Notes under the pieces: generated by a model
Database searches by the model: none
Told to the model about the DNA's origin: nothing
The model's input: the letters and a program-made list of their open reading frames with translations, nothing else
Assembly (NCBI GenBank): GCA_030066975.1
Contig: JASJAO010000003.1
Location: 152,110-216,109, forward strand
Reading direction: 5' to 3'
Source: Henriciella sp.
Lineage (GTDB): Bacteria > Pseudomonadota > Alphaproteobacteria > Caulobacterales > Hyphomonadaceae
DNA length: 64,000 bases
Shown here: positions 1 to 8,720 of the stretch, one piece after another
Layout of the letters: each line of letters begins with the position of its first letter
How positions within the stretch are numbered: position 1 is the first letter of the stretch
Program-made: the position numbers and the translations under genes

Positions 1-94
1 CCGCCTTGGTGAAGGACAAGCGGCGTGCTGCGGCCTCGAAAGCCCGAAGCGCATTGAGGGGTGGGAGGCGATCGTGAGTTTCGGACATTTTCAT
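1..94 (-). CDS. LysR-family transcriptional regulator, N-terminal fragment
   Basis: Only the first 31 codons lie in the window; the gene runs off the left edge. The reading frame starts with ATG at 94, with a second in-frame ATG at 88. It contains LPPLNALRAFEAAARRLSFT, the signature of the LysR winged helix-turn-helix, closest in style to the GcvA/AmpR subgroup. It is divergent from cysG 113 bp away, which would suit a regulator of the sulfate-reduction operon. That role is inferred from position only, and the effector domain is not visible. Confidence 0.8.
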   Translation of the reverse strand, partial: MKMSETHDRLPPLNALRAFEAAARRLSFTKA

Positions 95-207
95 GCTCTA
101 AGCGATTTTGACTGTAGTTTCTCTAAACAATAGAATAAGACGTACAAGCTTGTCGATTTGCCGCAACACACTCATTTGATTTCGCGAAGCCGTTAAACCC
201 CGGAGTT
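95..207. promoter_or_regulatory. divergent intergenic region, LysR gene / cysG operon
   Basis: This 113-bp AT-richer stretch separates two divergent genes and must hold both promoters if they are independently transcribed. LysR regulators usually bind T-N11-A sites between themselves and a divergent target. Several loose matches exist here, but none stands out enough to name. No clean -35/-10 pair was found. Confidence 0.4.
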
Positions 208-1629
208 ATGCTCGTGCGTCTTTTTCCTGCGTTTTTCTATACGAATGATGCGCAAGTGCTGGTGTTCGGAGGCGGGGAAGCGGCGCGTCGGAAAGTCCGG
301 CTACTGGCCAAGACAAGCGCGGCAATTCACGTTGTCTCGCATGCGCCGATCGACGCTAAATTCGCGGAGGAATTCGGCAGTCGCATTGCGCTAGCCACCT
401 ATAAAGAGGCCCCGGCTTTGCTGAAAGATGCCGTCTTTGCGATCGTGGCCTGCCGCGATGAGGATTGTAAACTGGAGGCCGTTGAGCTGGTTCGAGGATC
501 CGGCGTGCCGGTCAACGTGGTGGACCGCCCTGACCTCTGTGACTTCACCGTGCCGAGCATTTTGGAGCGTGGGGAAATCGTCGCGGCGGTTGGCTCAGGT
601 GGTGCTGCGCCCGTCTTGGCGAAACGCGTTCGCACGCAGCTGGAAGCACTCCTACCACAAAATATGGGCCCCTTGTCAGAGATTGCGCGCGACTTCCGCC
701 CGGCGGTTTTTGAGGTACTGCAAAGCGGAACGCAACGTCGCCAATTCTGGGAAGCGGCGCTGAACGGACTACCTGCAGAACTTGCGCTTGCTGGTCTGTT
801 TGGAGAGGCCCAGACAGCGCTGGAATCGCTGCTGGAAGACTTCGCGAGTTCCAAAGCGGAAGGCATAAACCGTCTCGGCCCGGTTCACATTGTCGGCGCC
901 GGTCCAGGCGATCCTGAATTGTTGACCCTGAAAGCGTTCAGGCTGATCCAGAACGCCGATATTGTATTTCATGATCGGCTGGTCAGCGATGAGATTATGG
1001 ATGTTGTTCGCCGCGATGCCGATCGGGTCTCGGTCGGCAAGTCGAAAGCGAATCATTCCGTTCCGCAAAACGAGATCCATGAGTTGATGATCACCTCAGC
1101 TCGGGAAGGCAAACGCGTGGTCCGACTCAAAGGCGGCGACCCTTTCATATTTGGACGGGGCGGCGAAGAAGTTGAAGCGCTGCGAGACGCCGGTATTGAG
1201 GCACAAGTTGTCCCAGGAATTTCATCAGCGCTCGGCTGCGCCGCATCGGTCGGGCTTCCGCTGACACATCGCGACCATGCCCAAAGCCTGACCTTCGTCA
1301 CGGGGCATGCGAAATCTGGCGGTGTGCCCGACCTCGATTGGACGGCCCTCGCCCGCCCGGGGCAGACCGTGGTTGTCTTTATGGGTGTGGGAACTGCGCC
1401 GACTCTGTCAGAAAAACTGATCCAAGCCGGGCGCGCTGCATCTACTCCGGTCGCTGTGATCGAGAACGGGACACGCGACAATGAGATTCGGGTGTATGGC
1501 ACGCTCGCTGAACTGCCTTCGCTGATTGAACGCGGCGGGATCAAAGGGCCTGCGCTTTTGATCATCGGCGAAGTCAGCGCAATCCCCGCCGAAGCGATCG
1601 CTCAATTCACCAAGGAAAATGCGGCATGA
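208..1629 (+). CDS. cysG: siroheme synthase (uroporphyrinogen-III C-methyltransferase / precorrin-2 dehydrogenase / ferrochelatase)
   Basis: Trifunctional cytoplasmic enzyme that makes siroheme, the cofactor of the sulfite reductase encoded two genes downstream. The N-terminal third is the NAD-binding dehydrogenase/chelatase (VLVFGGGEAARRKVRLL, about residues 13-29). The C-terminal half is the SAM-dependent methyltransferase, with GAGPGD near residue 231, a VRLKGGDPFIFGRGGEE motif and PGISSALGCAA. At 473 residues it has normal CysG length. The start is slightly uncertain: GGAG lies only 3 nt before the ATG at 208 but 9 nt before an in-frame GTG at 214. It is the first gene of a tightly packed operon; its stop overlaps the next start by ATGA. 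Confidence 0.95.
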   Translation: MLVRLFPAFFYTNDAQVLVFGGGEAARRKVRLLAKTSAAIHVVSHAPIDAKFAEEFGSRIALATYKEAPALLKDAVFAIVACRDEDCKLEAVELVRGSGVPVNVVDRPDLCDFTVPSILERGEIVAAVGSGGAAPVLAKRVRTQLEALLPQNMGPLSEIARDFRPAVFEVLQSGTQRRQFWEAALNGLPAELALAGLFGEAQTALESLLEDFASSKAEGINRLGPVHIVGAGPGDPELLTLKAFRLIQNADIVFHDRLVSDEIMDVVRRDADRVSVGKSKANHSVPQNEIHELMITSAREGKRVVRLKGGDPFIFGRGGEEVEALRDAGIEAQVVPGISSALGCAASVGLPLTHRDHAQSLTFVTGHAKSGGVPDLDWTALARPGQTVVVFMGVGTAPTLSEKLIQAGRAASTPVAVIENGTRDNEIRVYGTLAELPSLIERGGIKGPALLIIGEVSAIPAEAIAQFTKENAA

Positions 1630-1931
1630 CTTCTGTTCGCCCCAAGCTGAAACCCGAGACGCCAAAGACCATAACGGCATGGGACACGGCCAGCGGCCAA
1701 GTCGTCTGGATGCGCGCGGATGGAAGCTGGAGCGATGACCCGACCGAACTGGGCGTATTTACAGGCGCTGCAGCGGAAGACGCGCTGGCAAAAGCCCAGA
1801 CCCAGGAAGGTGAGATCACAGACCCATACTTCATGGAAGTCACCGCGGATGGTCAGATCGCGGGCCGCGAAACCCTGCGCGAGAGCATTCGCGCCAACGG
1901 ACCGACCGTGCCCTATGGAGTGATCATCTGA
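1626..1931 (+). CDS. DUF2849 domain-containing protein
   Basis: Small soluble protein of 101 residues with the DUF2849 pattern (ITAWDTASGQVVWMRADGSW near residue 16, then a C-terminal VPYGVII). Members of this family recur between siroheme synthase and sulfite reductase genes in alphaproteobacteria, so a role in sulfite reduction or siroheme handling is inferred from that association; no biochemical function is known to me. Its start overlaps the cysG stop and its stop overlaps the GST start, which indicates translational coupling. Confidence 0.85.
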   Translation: MTSVRPKLKPETPKTITAWDTASGQVVWMRADGSWSDDPTELGVFTGAAAEDALAKAQTQEGEITDPYFMEVTADGQIAGRETLRESIRANGPTVPYGVII

Positions 1932-2566
1932 TGCCGAACCGCGAAATCACCAAGCTGACGCTTTATGGCGACAGCATTTCCGGCAATTGCCAGAAACCAC
2001 GCTGGACGGCGGACTATCTGAATATCGACCATGACTGGGTTGAGATCGATATCCTGAATGGCGGCACGCAGACGGAAGAATTCCTGGCGCTGAACCCGGT
2101 CGGTCAGGTGCCGATTGCGCGCTGGCCGGATGGACGGGCTCTGCCGCAATCAAACGCGATTATGCTTTATCTGGCTGAAGGCTCTGATCTTATTCCAGAA
2201 GACAGTTTTCAGCGCGCGCAGATGAACAGCTGGCTGTTCTGGGAGCAATATTCGCACGAAACCTCCATCGCGGTGCGCCGGTTCAAGAAACACTATCTGA
2301 AACTGCCCGAAAGCGAGATTGATCCGGAGCTTCTGGCCAAAGGACGTCGCGCGCTAGGCGTTATGGAAATGCAGCTGACCTGGACCGATTGGCTCGTGGG
2401 AGATGGACTAACGTGCGCAGACATTGCGCTGGTCGCCTATACACGCGTTGCGCATGAAGGCGGGTTCGATCTTGCCGAATTCCCGAATGTTGAGCGGTGG
2501 GTCAGCCGCGTTGAAGGTGCGCTTGGCATCGGCCATGCCATGCCCAAGGAAGGGGTAACTTTGTAA
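1931..2566 (+). CDS. glutathione S-transferase family protein
   Basis: A 211-residue protein with an N-terminal thioredoxin-like domain (LTLYGDSISGNCQKPRW near residues 9-25, then NPVGQVPIARWPDGR and the glutathione-site turn LPQSNAIMLYLAE) and an all-helical C-terminal domain. The substrate is unknown. Its position inside the cys operon, overlapping both neighbours, suggests a thiol- or sulfur-related job, but this is inference. The Ser in SISGNC is the likely catalytic position. Confidence 0.85.
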   Translation: MPNREITKLTLYGDSISGNCQKPRWTADYLNIDHDWVEIDILNGGTQTEEFLALNPVGQVPIARWPDGRALPQSNAIMLYLAEGSDLIPEDSFQRAQMNSWLFWEQYSHETSIAVRRFKKHYLKLPESEIDPELLAKGRRALGVMEMQLTWTDWLVGDGLTCADIALVAYTRVAHEGGFDLAEFPNVERWVSRVEGALGIGHAMPKEGVTL

Positions 2567-4227
2567 TGTACCGCTACGATCAATTTGACGCGCAGATCGT
2601 CAAGGAACGCGTTGACCAGTTCCGGGGTCAGGTCGCCCGGCGGCTGTCTGGCGATATTCTCGAGGATGAGTTCAAGCCGCTGCGTTTGCAGAACGGCGTC
2701 TACTTGCAGCTGCACGCCTACATGCTGCGCGTGGCCATCCCCTATGGCCAGTTAGACAGCCGTAAAATGCGGAAACTCGCCTTGATCGCGCGGGATTATG
2801 ATCGCGGTTATGGGCATATGACGACGCGCCAGAACATTCAGTATAACTGGGTTGCGCTGAAAGATATTCCGGACGTGCTGGAGCATCTCGCCGAGGTCGA
2901 GATGCATGCGATCCAGACCAGCGGCAATTGTATTCGCAATACGACAAGCGACCATTTTGCGGGCGCGACCAAAGACGAAATTATGGACCCGCGGCCCTGG
3001 TGTGAGATCATTCGCCAGTGGAGTACGTTCCACCCGGAATTCGCCTTCCTGCCGCGCAAGTTCAAGATCGCGGTCACAGCGGCTGAGCATGACCGCGCGG
3101 CCATCCGCGTGCATGATATCGGCCTTCACATGCGCGAGCGAGACGGTGAGGTCGGTTTCGAGGTGCATGTCGGGGGCGGTCAGGGACGCACGCCGCATAT
3201 TGCCGCCAAAGTTGCCGACTTTGTGCCGGAGGCCGAATTGCTCGATTATCTTGAAGCCATTATGAGGGTCTATAACCGCTTTGGTCGGCGCGATAATAAA
3301 TATAAGGCCCGGATCAAGATCCTGGTCTCTGAGACGGGGGAAACGGAGTTTACGCGCCTGGTCGAGGAAGAATATGCGGCCCAGCGTGAGACGGAAAAGA
3401 TCGCCCTGCCTCAGGCGGAGATTGATCGCATTCACGCCTATTTCGCGCCACCAGCGTTCGCCGACAAGTCAGCAACAAGCGAGGCGTTTGAGCGCGCTAA
3501 AGCCGCTGATCCCAAGTTTGCGAACTGGTCAGAAGTCAACCTGCACCCACACAAGGTCCCAGGCTACACGTCCGTCACCATCAGCCTGAAACCGATTGCA
3601 GGCCTCGCGGGGGATGCGACGGATGCTCAGATGATGGTGATGGCGCATCTCGCCGAAACCTATGGCTTTGACGATATCCGCGTGACCCATGCGCAGAATG
3701 TCGTCCTGCCGCATATCGCTCTGGATGACCTCTACACTGTCTATCGCGAACTGGACGCGGCCGGGCTCGCGACCGCGAATGAAAGCCACATCACCGATAT
3801 GATCGTTTGCCCCGGTCTCGACTATTGCAATCTCGCCAATGCGCGCAGTATTCCGGTCGGGCAGGAGATCCAGAAAGTCTTCGCCGACCCCGCCTATGAG
3901 CGCGATATCGGCAAGCTGCACATCAATATTTCCGGCTGTATCAATGCCTGTGGTCATCACCATGTCGGGCATATCGGCATTCTAGGCGTCGACCGGAAAG
4001 GCGAGGAATTCTATCAGATCTCTTTAGGGGGGCGCGCCGACGAGAAAGCAGCCATCGGCGACATCATGGGCAAGGCACTCGCAAGTGACGAGGTGCCCGG
4101 TGCGGTCAAAACCATTGTCGATACCTATCGCGACCTTCGCACCAACCCGGATGAGAAGTTTATCGACACATTGGAGCGCGTTGGACACGACCCGTTCAAG
4201 GAGGCCGTTTACAATGCCGCTGATTAA
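2566..4227 (+). CDS. cysI: sulfite reductase hemoprotein (nitrite/sulfite reductase family)
   Basis: Reduces sulfite to sulfide for cysteine synthesis, using siroheme coupled to a [4Fe-4S] cluster. The cluster cysteines are visible as C-X5-C (C415, C421 in CPGLDYC) and C-X3-C (C458, C462 in SGCINACGHHH). The two ferredoxin-like half-domains and the RQNIQYNW substrate-side motif near residue 88 are present. The length of 553 residues is typical. No flavoprotein partner (CysJ) is nearby, so it may take electrons from ferredoxin or another donor. Nitrite reductase is the alternative, but the cysG/cysH context favours sulfite. Confidence 0.9.
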   Translation: MYRYDQFDAQIVKERVDQFRGQVARRLSGDILEDEFKPLRLQNGVYLQLHAYMLRVAIPYGQLDSRKMRKLALIARDYDRGYGHMTTRQNIQYNWVALKDIPDVLEHLAEVEMHAIQTSGNCIRNTTSDHFAGATKDEIMDPRPWCEIIRQWSTFHPEFAFLPRKFKIAVTAAEHDRAAIRVHDIGLHMRERDGEVGFEVHVGGGQGRTPHIAAKVADFVPEAELLDYLEAIMRVYNRFGRRDNKYKARIKILVSETGETEFTRLVEEEYAAQRETEKIALPQAEIDRIHAYFAPPAFADKSATSEAFERAKAADPKFANWSEVNLHPHKVPGYTSVTISLKPIAGLAGDATDAQMMVMAHLAETYGFDDIRVTHAQNVVLPHIALDDLYTVYRELDAAGLATANESHITDMIVCPGLDYCNLANARSIPVGQEIQKVFADPAYERDIGKLHINISGCINACGHHHVGHIGILGVDRKGEEFYQISLGGRADEKAAIGDIMGKALASDEVPGAVKTIVDTYRDLRTNPDEKFIDTLERVGHDPFKEAVYNAAD

Positions 4228-4702
4228 GAATGGCGCCGAGATTGAAGATGTGTGGACGTTTGTCGACAAGACTGATGTACCTGCTACAGGTTGCGTGACG
4301 TTACCACTGGCCAGATTTCTGGCATCTATGGATGAAGTTCTGGCGCGAAACACGCAAATTGGTGTTCGTCTGGAACCGGCAGATGACCCGCACGATCTCG
4401 AACCTTACCTGGATCGTCTGGCGCTGATTGAGGTCAGTTTCCCTAAATATACAGACGGTCGCGGCTACTCTCAGGCCCAGCTGCTACGACGGCGCTTGGG
4501 CTATACCGGCGAGCTTCGCGCCGTTGGCCACGTCCTGACTGATCAGATTCTCTATATGAACCGTTCAGGGTTTGATGCTTACTCAACCACCCGCGCGACC
4601 CTACCTAATATCTTGAAGGCGCTGAAAGAGTATTCGGCGTTCTATCAGCCTGCTGCGGATGGAAATCGTTCTGTTTTCGCAAGGCGCCACGAAAAGGCCT
4701 GA
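4214..4702 (+). CDS. DUF934 domain-containing protein
   Basis: A 162-residue protein of the DUF934 family (LALIEVSFPKYTDGRGYSQA, then LLRRRLGYTGELRAVGHVLT, then DQILYMNRSGFDAY). The family is found next to cysI and cysH across proteobacteria and is thought to support sulfite reduction; its mechanism is unknown. I chose the ATG at 4214, which overlaps the cysI end by 14 bp, over an upstream ATG at 4085 because family similarity begins right after MPLIKNG. Confidence 0.88.
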   Translation: MPLIKNGAEIEDVWTFVDKTDVPATGCVTLPLARFLASMDEVLARNTQIGVRLEPADDPHDLEPYLDRLALIEVSFPKYTDGRGYSQAQLLRRRLGYTGELRAVGHVLTDQILYMNRSGFDAYSTTRATLPNILKALKEYSAFYQPAADGNRSVFARRHEKA

Positions 4703-4707
4703 CGCGA

Positions 4708-5451
4708 ATGGCATATTCAGCGATAGCTCTGACCCTCGACGAAACCGTCAAAGAGCGCCTGGCGCGCGTGAATGAAGAACTTCGTGACGCCTCGGCCCAA
4801 ACGATTTTGCGCGCCTCCATTTTGCGCGAGTGGACCGACGAGATTACTTATGTGTCGTCTTTTGGGGCTGAAAGTGCCGTGATGCTGGCACTGATCGCCG
4901 ACGTAAACCCAGATCTGCCGATCGTGTTTATGGACACGGGCATGCACTTTCCACAGACACAGGATTACAAGCAAGAGCTGATCGACCGGCTCGGCCTGTC
5001 TAATGTGCGCGATATTCCGCCCTCTGAGGCCGAGCGCCTGGCCGAGGATCCCAAGAATACGCTTTGGAAGACCGATCCGGACGCCTGCTGTGCGCTGCGC
5101 AAGGTTCGCCCACTGGAGCCCGCGCTGGAGGGCTTCAGCGCCTGGATTACCGGTCGCAAACGCTTTCATGGCGGTGCGCGCCTGTCTCTGCCGGTATTTG
5201 AGTTCGCCTCAGGTCGGTTTAAAGTGAACCCGCTTGCTGGTTGGACTCAGGAAGACGTGCAGGACTATTTTAGGCGCCGTCAGCTGCCTAAGCACCCGCT
5301 GGTCGCACAAGGGTATCCGTCCATCGGCTGCTGGCCTTGCACAAAACCGGCAGAGGACCCGTCTGACATTCGCTCGGGTCGCTGGGCCGGGCAGGAGAAG
5401 ACAGAGTGTGGGCTTCATGTCGAGAAAGCCGAACGCCCACGCGTGTTCTAG
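4708..5451 (+). CDS. cysH: adenylylsulfate (APS) reductase, CysH family
   Basis: Reduces activated sulfate to sulfite, the substrate of the CysI enzyme upstream. It has the PP-loop ATPase fold (SSFGAESAVML near residue 50). The cysteine pairs C127-C128 and C208-x2-C211 bind a [4Fe-4S] cluster and mark the APS-using bacterial type rather than cluster-free PAPS reductase. The catalytic cysteine is C234 in KTECGLH. Length is 247 residues. It is the last gene of the operon. The sulfate adenylyltransferase genes that would supply APS are not in this window. Confidence 0.93.
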   Translation: MAYSAIALTLDETVKERLARVNEELRDASAQTILRASILREWTDEITYVSSFGAESAVMLALIADVNPDLPIVFMDTGMHFPQTQDYKQELIDRLGLSNVRDIPPSEAERLAEDPKNTLWKTDPDACCALRKVRPLEPALEGFSAWITGRKRFHGGARLSLPVFEFASGRFKVNPLAGWTQEDVQDYFRRRQLPKHPLVAQGYPSIGCWPCTKPAEDPSDIRSGRWAGQEKTECGLHVEKAERPRVF

Positions 5452-5491
5452 GCGTACCGGCGCTTGAGGCCACAATTGTGCCCCACTGAGC

Positions 5492-6109
5492 ATGATGATC
5501 CGAGCGATGAGTTATCGGAACAAGTCTATCGGGATCGCTGCGACACTCGGACTGATGTGTTCTTCTGCAAGTGCAGGAGAGCCGATTGAAAGCCTTGTCC
5601 CCGCGGCCCTACTGTCGAACGCAATGGCTGCATATCAAATGCATGAAGGCGACGTGTCCAATCCGGACTTCGTCACCATCATCGACTATAGACAGCATTC
5701 TTCTGATCCGCGCTTCTACCTGATCGATCAACGCGACAATACAGCGGACGTCTTTCTGGTTGCGCATGGCAAGGGATCAGACCTTGATCACGATGGCTAT
5801 GCGACACAGTTTTCAAACACGCCAAATTCCAAGATGACCTCTCTCGGCGCATTCGTGACGGGAGAACAGTATTATGGCCGTCATGGAATTTCTCTCAAGC
5901 TGCACGGGCTAGAAACGCGGAATGATCAGGCAGAGGCGCGCTACATTGTCATTCATGGCGCTGCATATGTTAATCCAGCGCGAAGCAAGATGGGCCGATC
6001 CTGGGGCTGTCCGGCGCTCGAACAAGAGGTCGCCAAAGAGCTCATCCCACAGATTAAAGGCGGATCATTCGTCTACATTGTCGGCCCGACGCAGAAGAAT
6101 GAGCCCTGA
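5492..6109 (+). CDS. secreted L,D-transpeptidase catalytic-domain protein (YkuD-like)
   Basis: Probable periplasmic peptidoglycan L,D-transpeptidase, 205 residues. A signal peptide ends near the ASAGEP segment (residues 26-31). The catalytic signature is H155 in YIVIHG and C173 in GRSWGCPAL, matching the murein L,D-transpeptidase subfamily. In-frame ATGs at 5492, 5495 and 5507 are all possible starts; none has a strong ribosome binding site, and 5507 gives a cleaner signal peptide. It follows cysH by 40 bp but has no obvious link to sulfur metabolism. Confidence 0.85.
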   Translation: MMIRAMSYRNKSIGIAATLGLMCSSASAGEPIESLVPAALLSNAMAAYQMHEGDVSNPDFVTIIDYRQHSSDPRFYLIDQRDNTADVFLVAHGKGSDLDHDGYATQFSNTPNSKMTSLGAFVTGEQYYGRHGISLKLHGLETRNDQAEARYIVIHGAAYVNPARSKMGRSWGCPALEQEVAKELIPQIKGGSFVYIVGPTQKNEP

Positions 6110-6157
6110 CAGCGTCACCTCTTGAGTTTGATCCGCAAGTCACGCTAAAGCGAGCTT

Positions 6158-6406
6158 ATGACAGACACGCTTCCAGACCGCCTGAGTATTGATCCGAACA
6201 GCCCCTATTACAATGAGGAACTGCTCACGCGTGGTATCGGTTTGAAACTGAACGGCGTGGAGAAAACCAATGCCGAGGAATATTGTATCTCCGAAGGATG
6301 GATCAAAGTGGCGGCGGGAAAATCAGTCGACCGAAATGGCAGACCGCTGCTATTGACGATCAAGGGGACCGTGGAAGTCTGGCCGCTTGATGAGAGCGGT
6401 GAGTAA
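6158..6406 (+). CDS. DUF3297 family protein
   Basis: Small 82-residue acidic protein. It matches the DUF3297 family closely: LPDRLSIDPNSPYYNEEL, then LNGVEKTNAEEYCISEGWIK, then VAAGKSVDRNGRPL. The family is common in proteobacteria and its function is unknown to me. It is compact and probably a single soluble beta-rich domain. It lies 48 bp after the transpeptidase gene on the same strand. Confidence 0.88.
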   Translation: MTDTLPDRLSIDPNSPYYNEELLTRGIGLKLNGVEKTNAEEYCISEGWIKVAAGKSVDRNGRPLLLTIKGTVEVWPLDESGE

Positions 6407-6497
6407 TTGACCGGCTCAGACGGTTTGTCACAGCGCAATGGGGCGGCTACGGCCCCATGTCTAGCGTCCTACCACGAATGCCAGATCAGGGCAGACC

Positions 6498-6911
6498 ATG
6501 CCAAATGAATCTCGCCCATCGCCTATCAGATCGGGAATAGCCCTAAAGTGCGGGCGATGTGGACAAGGGCATTTGTTCGGGTCTTACCTTAAGTTCAATG
6601 ACAAATGCGATCATTGTGGTCTCGACTTTACCATCGCCGATACTGCGGATGGACCAGCTTTCTTCGTGGGTTTCCTCGTAATGATCGTGTTCGCGCCGTT
6701 CTATTTTATCCTGCCGATGGTGGAGATGCCGATCTTTGGTGCGATCCTCGCCTGGACGGTATTGATTGGCCTTATGGGGAGCTTCACGTACTTTCTCTTG
6801 CCGCGCTTCAAGGCCGTTCTGTTCAATCTGCAGACCCGGCACAAAGCCGAGGAGGCGCAGTTCGAAAGCACCGGAAGACACGGCAGTGCAGCGAACAGCC
6901 ATAAGACATGA
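6498..6911 (+). CDS. DUF983 domain-containing membrane protein
   Basis: A 137-residue protein with an N-terminal zinc-ribbon-like region (CGRCGQG and CDHCGLDF, two C-x2-C pairs about 18 residues apart) followed by two hydrophobic segments (about residues 54-75 and 80-102). This is the DUF983 layout, seen widely in alphaproteobacteria and often near cytochrome oxidase genes. No such genes are adjacent here, and the role is unknown. The last 20 residues are polar. Confidence 0.87.
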   Translation: MPNESRPSPIRSGIALKCGRCGQGHLFGSYLKFNDKCDHCGLDFTIADTADGPAFFVGFLVMIVFAPFYFILPMVEMPIFGAILAWTVLIGLMGSFTYFLLPRFKAVLFNLQTRHKAEEAQFESTGRHGSAANSHKT

Positions 6912-6943
6912 GTTTCAGTTTTTCAGCTCGTGAAAGAGTTGGA

Positions 6944-7969
6944 CTATAGGGCGGACTTCAGCTTTCGGTTGATCTTGACGGCCAGTTTGTTGCCTCGCCG
7001 ACCCATCTGGCCCTCAAACACTTTTGGGCCATCCCGATCGCCCGACAGGACATCCACGGGCTGATCTGAAGGCAAACCCAGCAACAATGTGGAGCCTGCT
7101 TTCAGCTCCGTCAGCCGACTGAGCGGTACAGGCAGGCTGGCAATGCGTGCGGTCAGCAAGGCTGTGACTGGTGGAGCTGCTGATGCGGTGGCAGCGCCAT
7201 CGTCTTCCCTTTCAAGATGAGTTGGCGCAAGCGCCTCGACAATGGCAAAGTCAGATTTGCGGTCACCCCATACCATTGAGTATTCCGAAATCGCTACGTC
7301 GCCCCCTGCGATCAGACTGGACACATAAGGCATATCTGTTTCGATCGAGTGGAGCCCGAGATCGTCGCCAAGGATGGGGGCAAGCGGTGTGAGGAGTTGC
7401 TCCAGCAGCGCGCAATCCATGGCGCTAAGCTTCCAGTCCTGCTGCGTATAGAGTGCGGCATCGTCGGCACCACACGCTGCGGCAATCAGCGCGTCTACCA
7501 AATCCGGGGAGAGACAGATTAGAGCAGACGTCTCGAGACTGGACAGACCAAAACAGGCAATCGCGCCCGCTTTTCCGACCAGTAACTCTCTGATGGCGCT
7601 AGCTGGCAGCGTCTGAACATCGGCGAGGGAAATCGCCGCTTTCAATCCTGTGCTGTCTGCTACTGCGCGAGACAGCCGTGGGGCTCGGGCTGCCGCCGTG
7701 TGGCGCTCGCGGTCGCCGGGTGTTTGCGCCTTGTCATCAAATATCGGCGTTTCGCGGGGCAAGATTTCTGTGGGCTCTGGCGGCACGCCGAGATCGTCTG
7801 GCAAATCAGGACGCAAGAGCGCTTCAATCTCTGCCGGGGTCAGGACGCCTCTCGCGGTCGGCAAGCGGGGTTCATCGTCTGAAAGATGCTTGTCGCCGCG
7901 GTCTGGAGACACCTCGACATCATCAAGCATCCAATCATGCTCGTCTGATTTGTCACGGCTGTCACGCAT
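6944..7969 (-). CDS. fliM: flagellar motor switch protein FliM
   Basis: Component of the cytoplasmic flagellar C-ring. The C-terminal SpoA domain is clear (TARIASLPVPLSRLTELKAG, then LLLGLPSDQPVDVL, then GQMGRRGNKLAVKI). The conserved LTPAEIEALL motif, which in other FliM proteins begins the protein and binds phospho-CheY, sits about 43 residues in, after an acidic extension. The middle region is a divergent CheC-like domain. Length is 341 residues. No other C-ring genes are adjacent, so the flagellar genes are dispersed. FliN-like is the alternative, but length and the N-terminal motif favour FliM. Confidence 0.85.
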   Translation of the reverse strand: MRDSRDKSDEHDWMLDDVEVSPDRGDKHLSDDEPRLPTARGVLTPAEIEALLRPDLPDDLGVPPEPTEILPRETPIFDDKAQTPGDRERHTAAARAPRLSRAVADSTGLKAAISLADVQTLPASAIRELLVGKAGAIACFGLSSLETSALICLSPDLVDALIAAACGADDAALYTQQDWKLSAMDCALLEQLLTPLAPILGDDLGLHSIETDMPYVSSLIAGGDVAISEYSMVWGDRKSDFAIVEALAPTHLEREDDGAATASAAPPVTALLTARIASLPVPLSRLTELKAGSTLLLGLPSDQPVDVLSGDRDGPKVFEGQMGRRGNKLAVKINRKLKSAL

Positions 7970-8040
7970 TCTGCACCCTATAGCCTAACCAGCCTCATCA
8001 GTGCGCTGATACGGTTAATGAACCATTAGTATTTATGGAG

Positions 8041-8058
8041 CAGGCGCTGAGTCGCCTG
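8041..8058 (-). terminator. small hairpin after dksA, possible weak terminator
   Basis: A perfect 6-bp stem (CAGGCG/CGCCTG) with a 6-nt loop lies just past the dksA stop on the minus strand. It is not followed by a T-run, so if it terminates transcription it would be weak or need Rho. Confidence 0.3.
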
Positions 8059-8063
8059 TAAAA

Positions 8064-8480
8064 TCAATCGTCGCGAACGACGCGTTCATTACGCTCGTGA
8101 CGCTCCTGAGCCTCCAGGCTGAGCGTCGCGGTTGGACGCGCCTCGAGCCGGCGCAGACCTATGGGCTCGCCTGTGTCATCACAATAGCCGTAAGTCCCTT
8201 CATCGATCCGGCGAATGGCGGCGTCAATCTTTGAGATGAGCTTACGTTGGCGATCGCGGGTCCGAAGTTCCAGAGCTTTGTCGCTTTCAGCCGACGCACG
8301 GTCTACCAGATCCGGGTGATTGGACGACTGAGCCTGCAGGTTGCTGATCGTCGCTTTGGCCCCCGTGAGAATATCAGATTTCCATGCCTCGAGTTTCTGC
8401 CGGAAGTATGCTTTCTGTTTCGGGTTCATGAACTCTTCTGAGTCCGAAGGTGTGTAACCGTTCAAGTCGATGTCAGCCAT
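8064..8480 (-). CDS. dksA: RNA polymerase-binding transcription factor DksA
   Basis: Acts in the secondary channel of RNA polymerase together with ppGpp to reset transcription during starvation. The 138-residue protein has the N-terminal coiled-coil hairpin (about residues 20-90, tip region LVDRASAE) and a C-terminal globular domain (YGYCDDTGEPIGLRRLEARP). Only one cysteine (C100) remains of the four that bind zinc in E. coli DksA. Reduced-cysteine DksA proteins are known in alphaproteobacteria and can work without zinc, so this is a lineage feature, not a defect. It is divergent from the gene at 8721. Confidence 0.92.
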   Translation of the reverse strand: MADIDLNGYTPSDSEEFMNPKQKAYFRQKLEAWKSDILTGAKATISNLQAQSSNHPDLVDRASAESDKALELRTRDRQRKLISKIDAAIRRIDEGTYGYCDDTGEPIGLRRLEARPTATLSLEAQERHERNERVVRDD

Positions 8481-8720
8481 GAATCAGCTCCTGTACTCGG
8501 GTTGGGCGCCGTATACTGTCGTCGTTTCGATTCCGCAATCGCAATATTCAGACCAGTGAGCCTGAACTGCCCATGAATTGCGGCGTCATCACGGCCAAGA
8601 GAAGGCTTTTGCAGCTTTAACGACGCAAGTCACTTGATCTAGTATATAGGTCTGTGCGCTAAGCTAAGGGTCGCCAATGTCGCAGATCCGACAGGTGAGT
8701 AGAACGGAATTGACGATAGC

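Noticed and set aside
2752..3435. 227-codon antisense open frame inside cysI
   Set aside because: Antisense to a gene with intact cluster motifs; no ribosome site or domain.
4085..4213. N-terminal extension of the DUF934 gene
   Set aside because: The upstream ATG gives 43 residues translated from the cysI gene in another frame with no family similarity; ATG 4214 fits the family.
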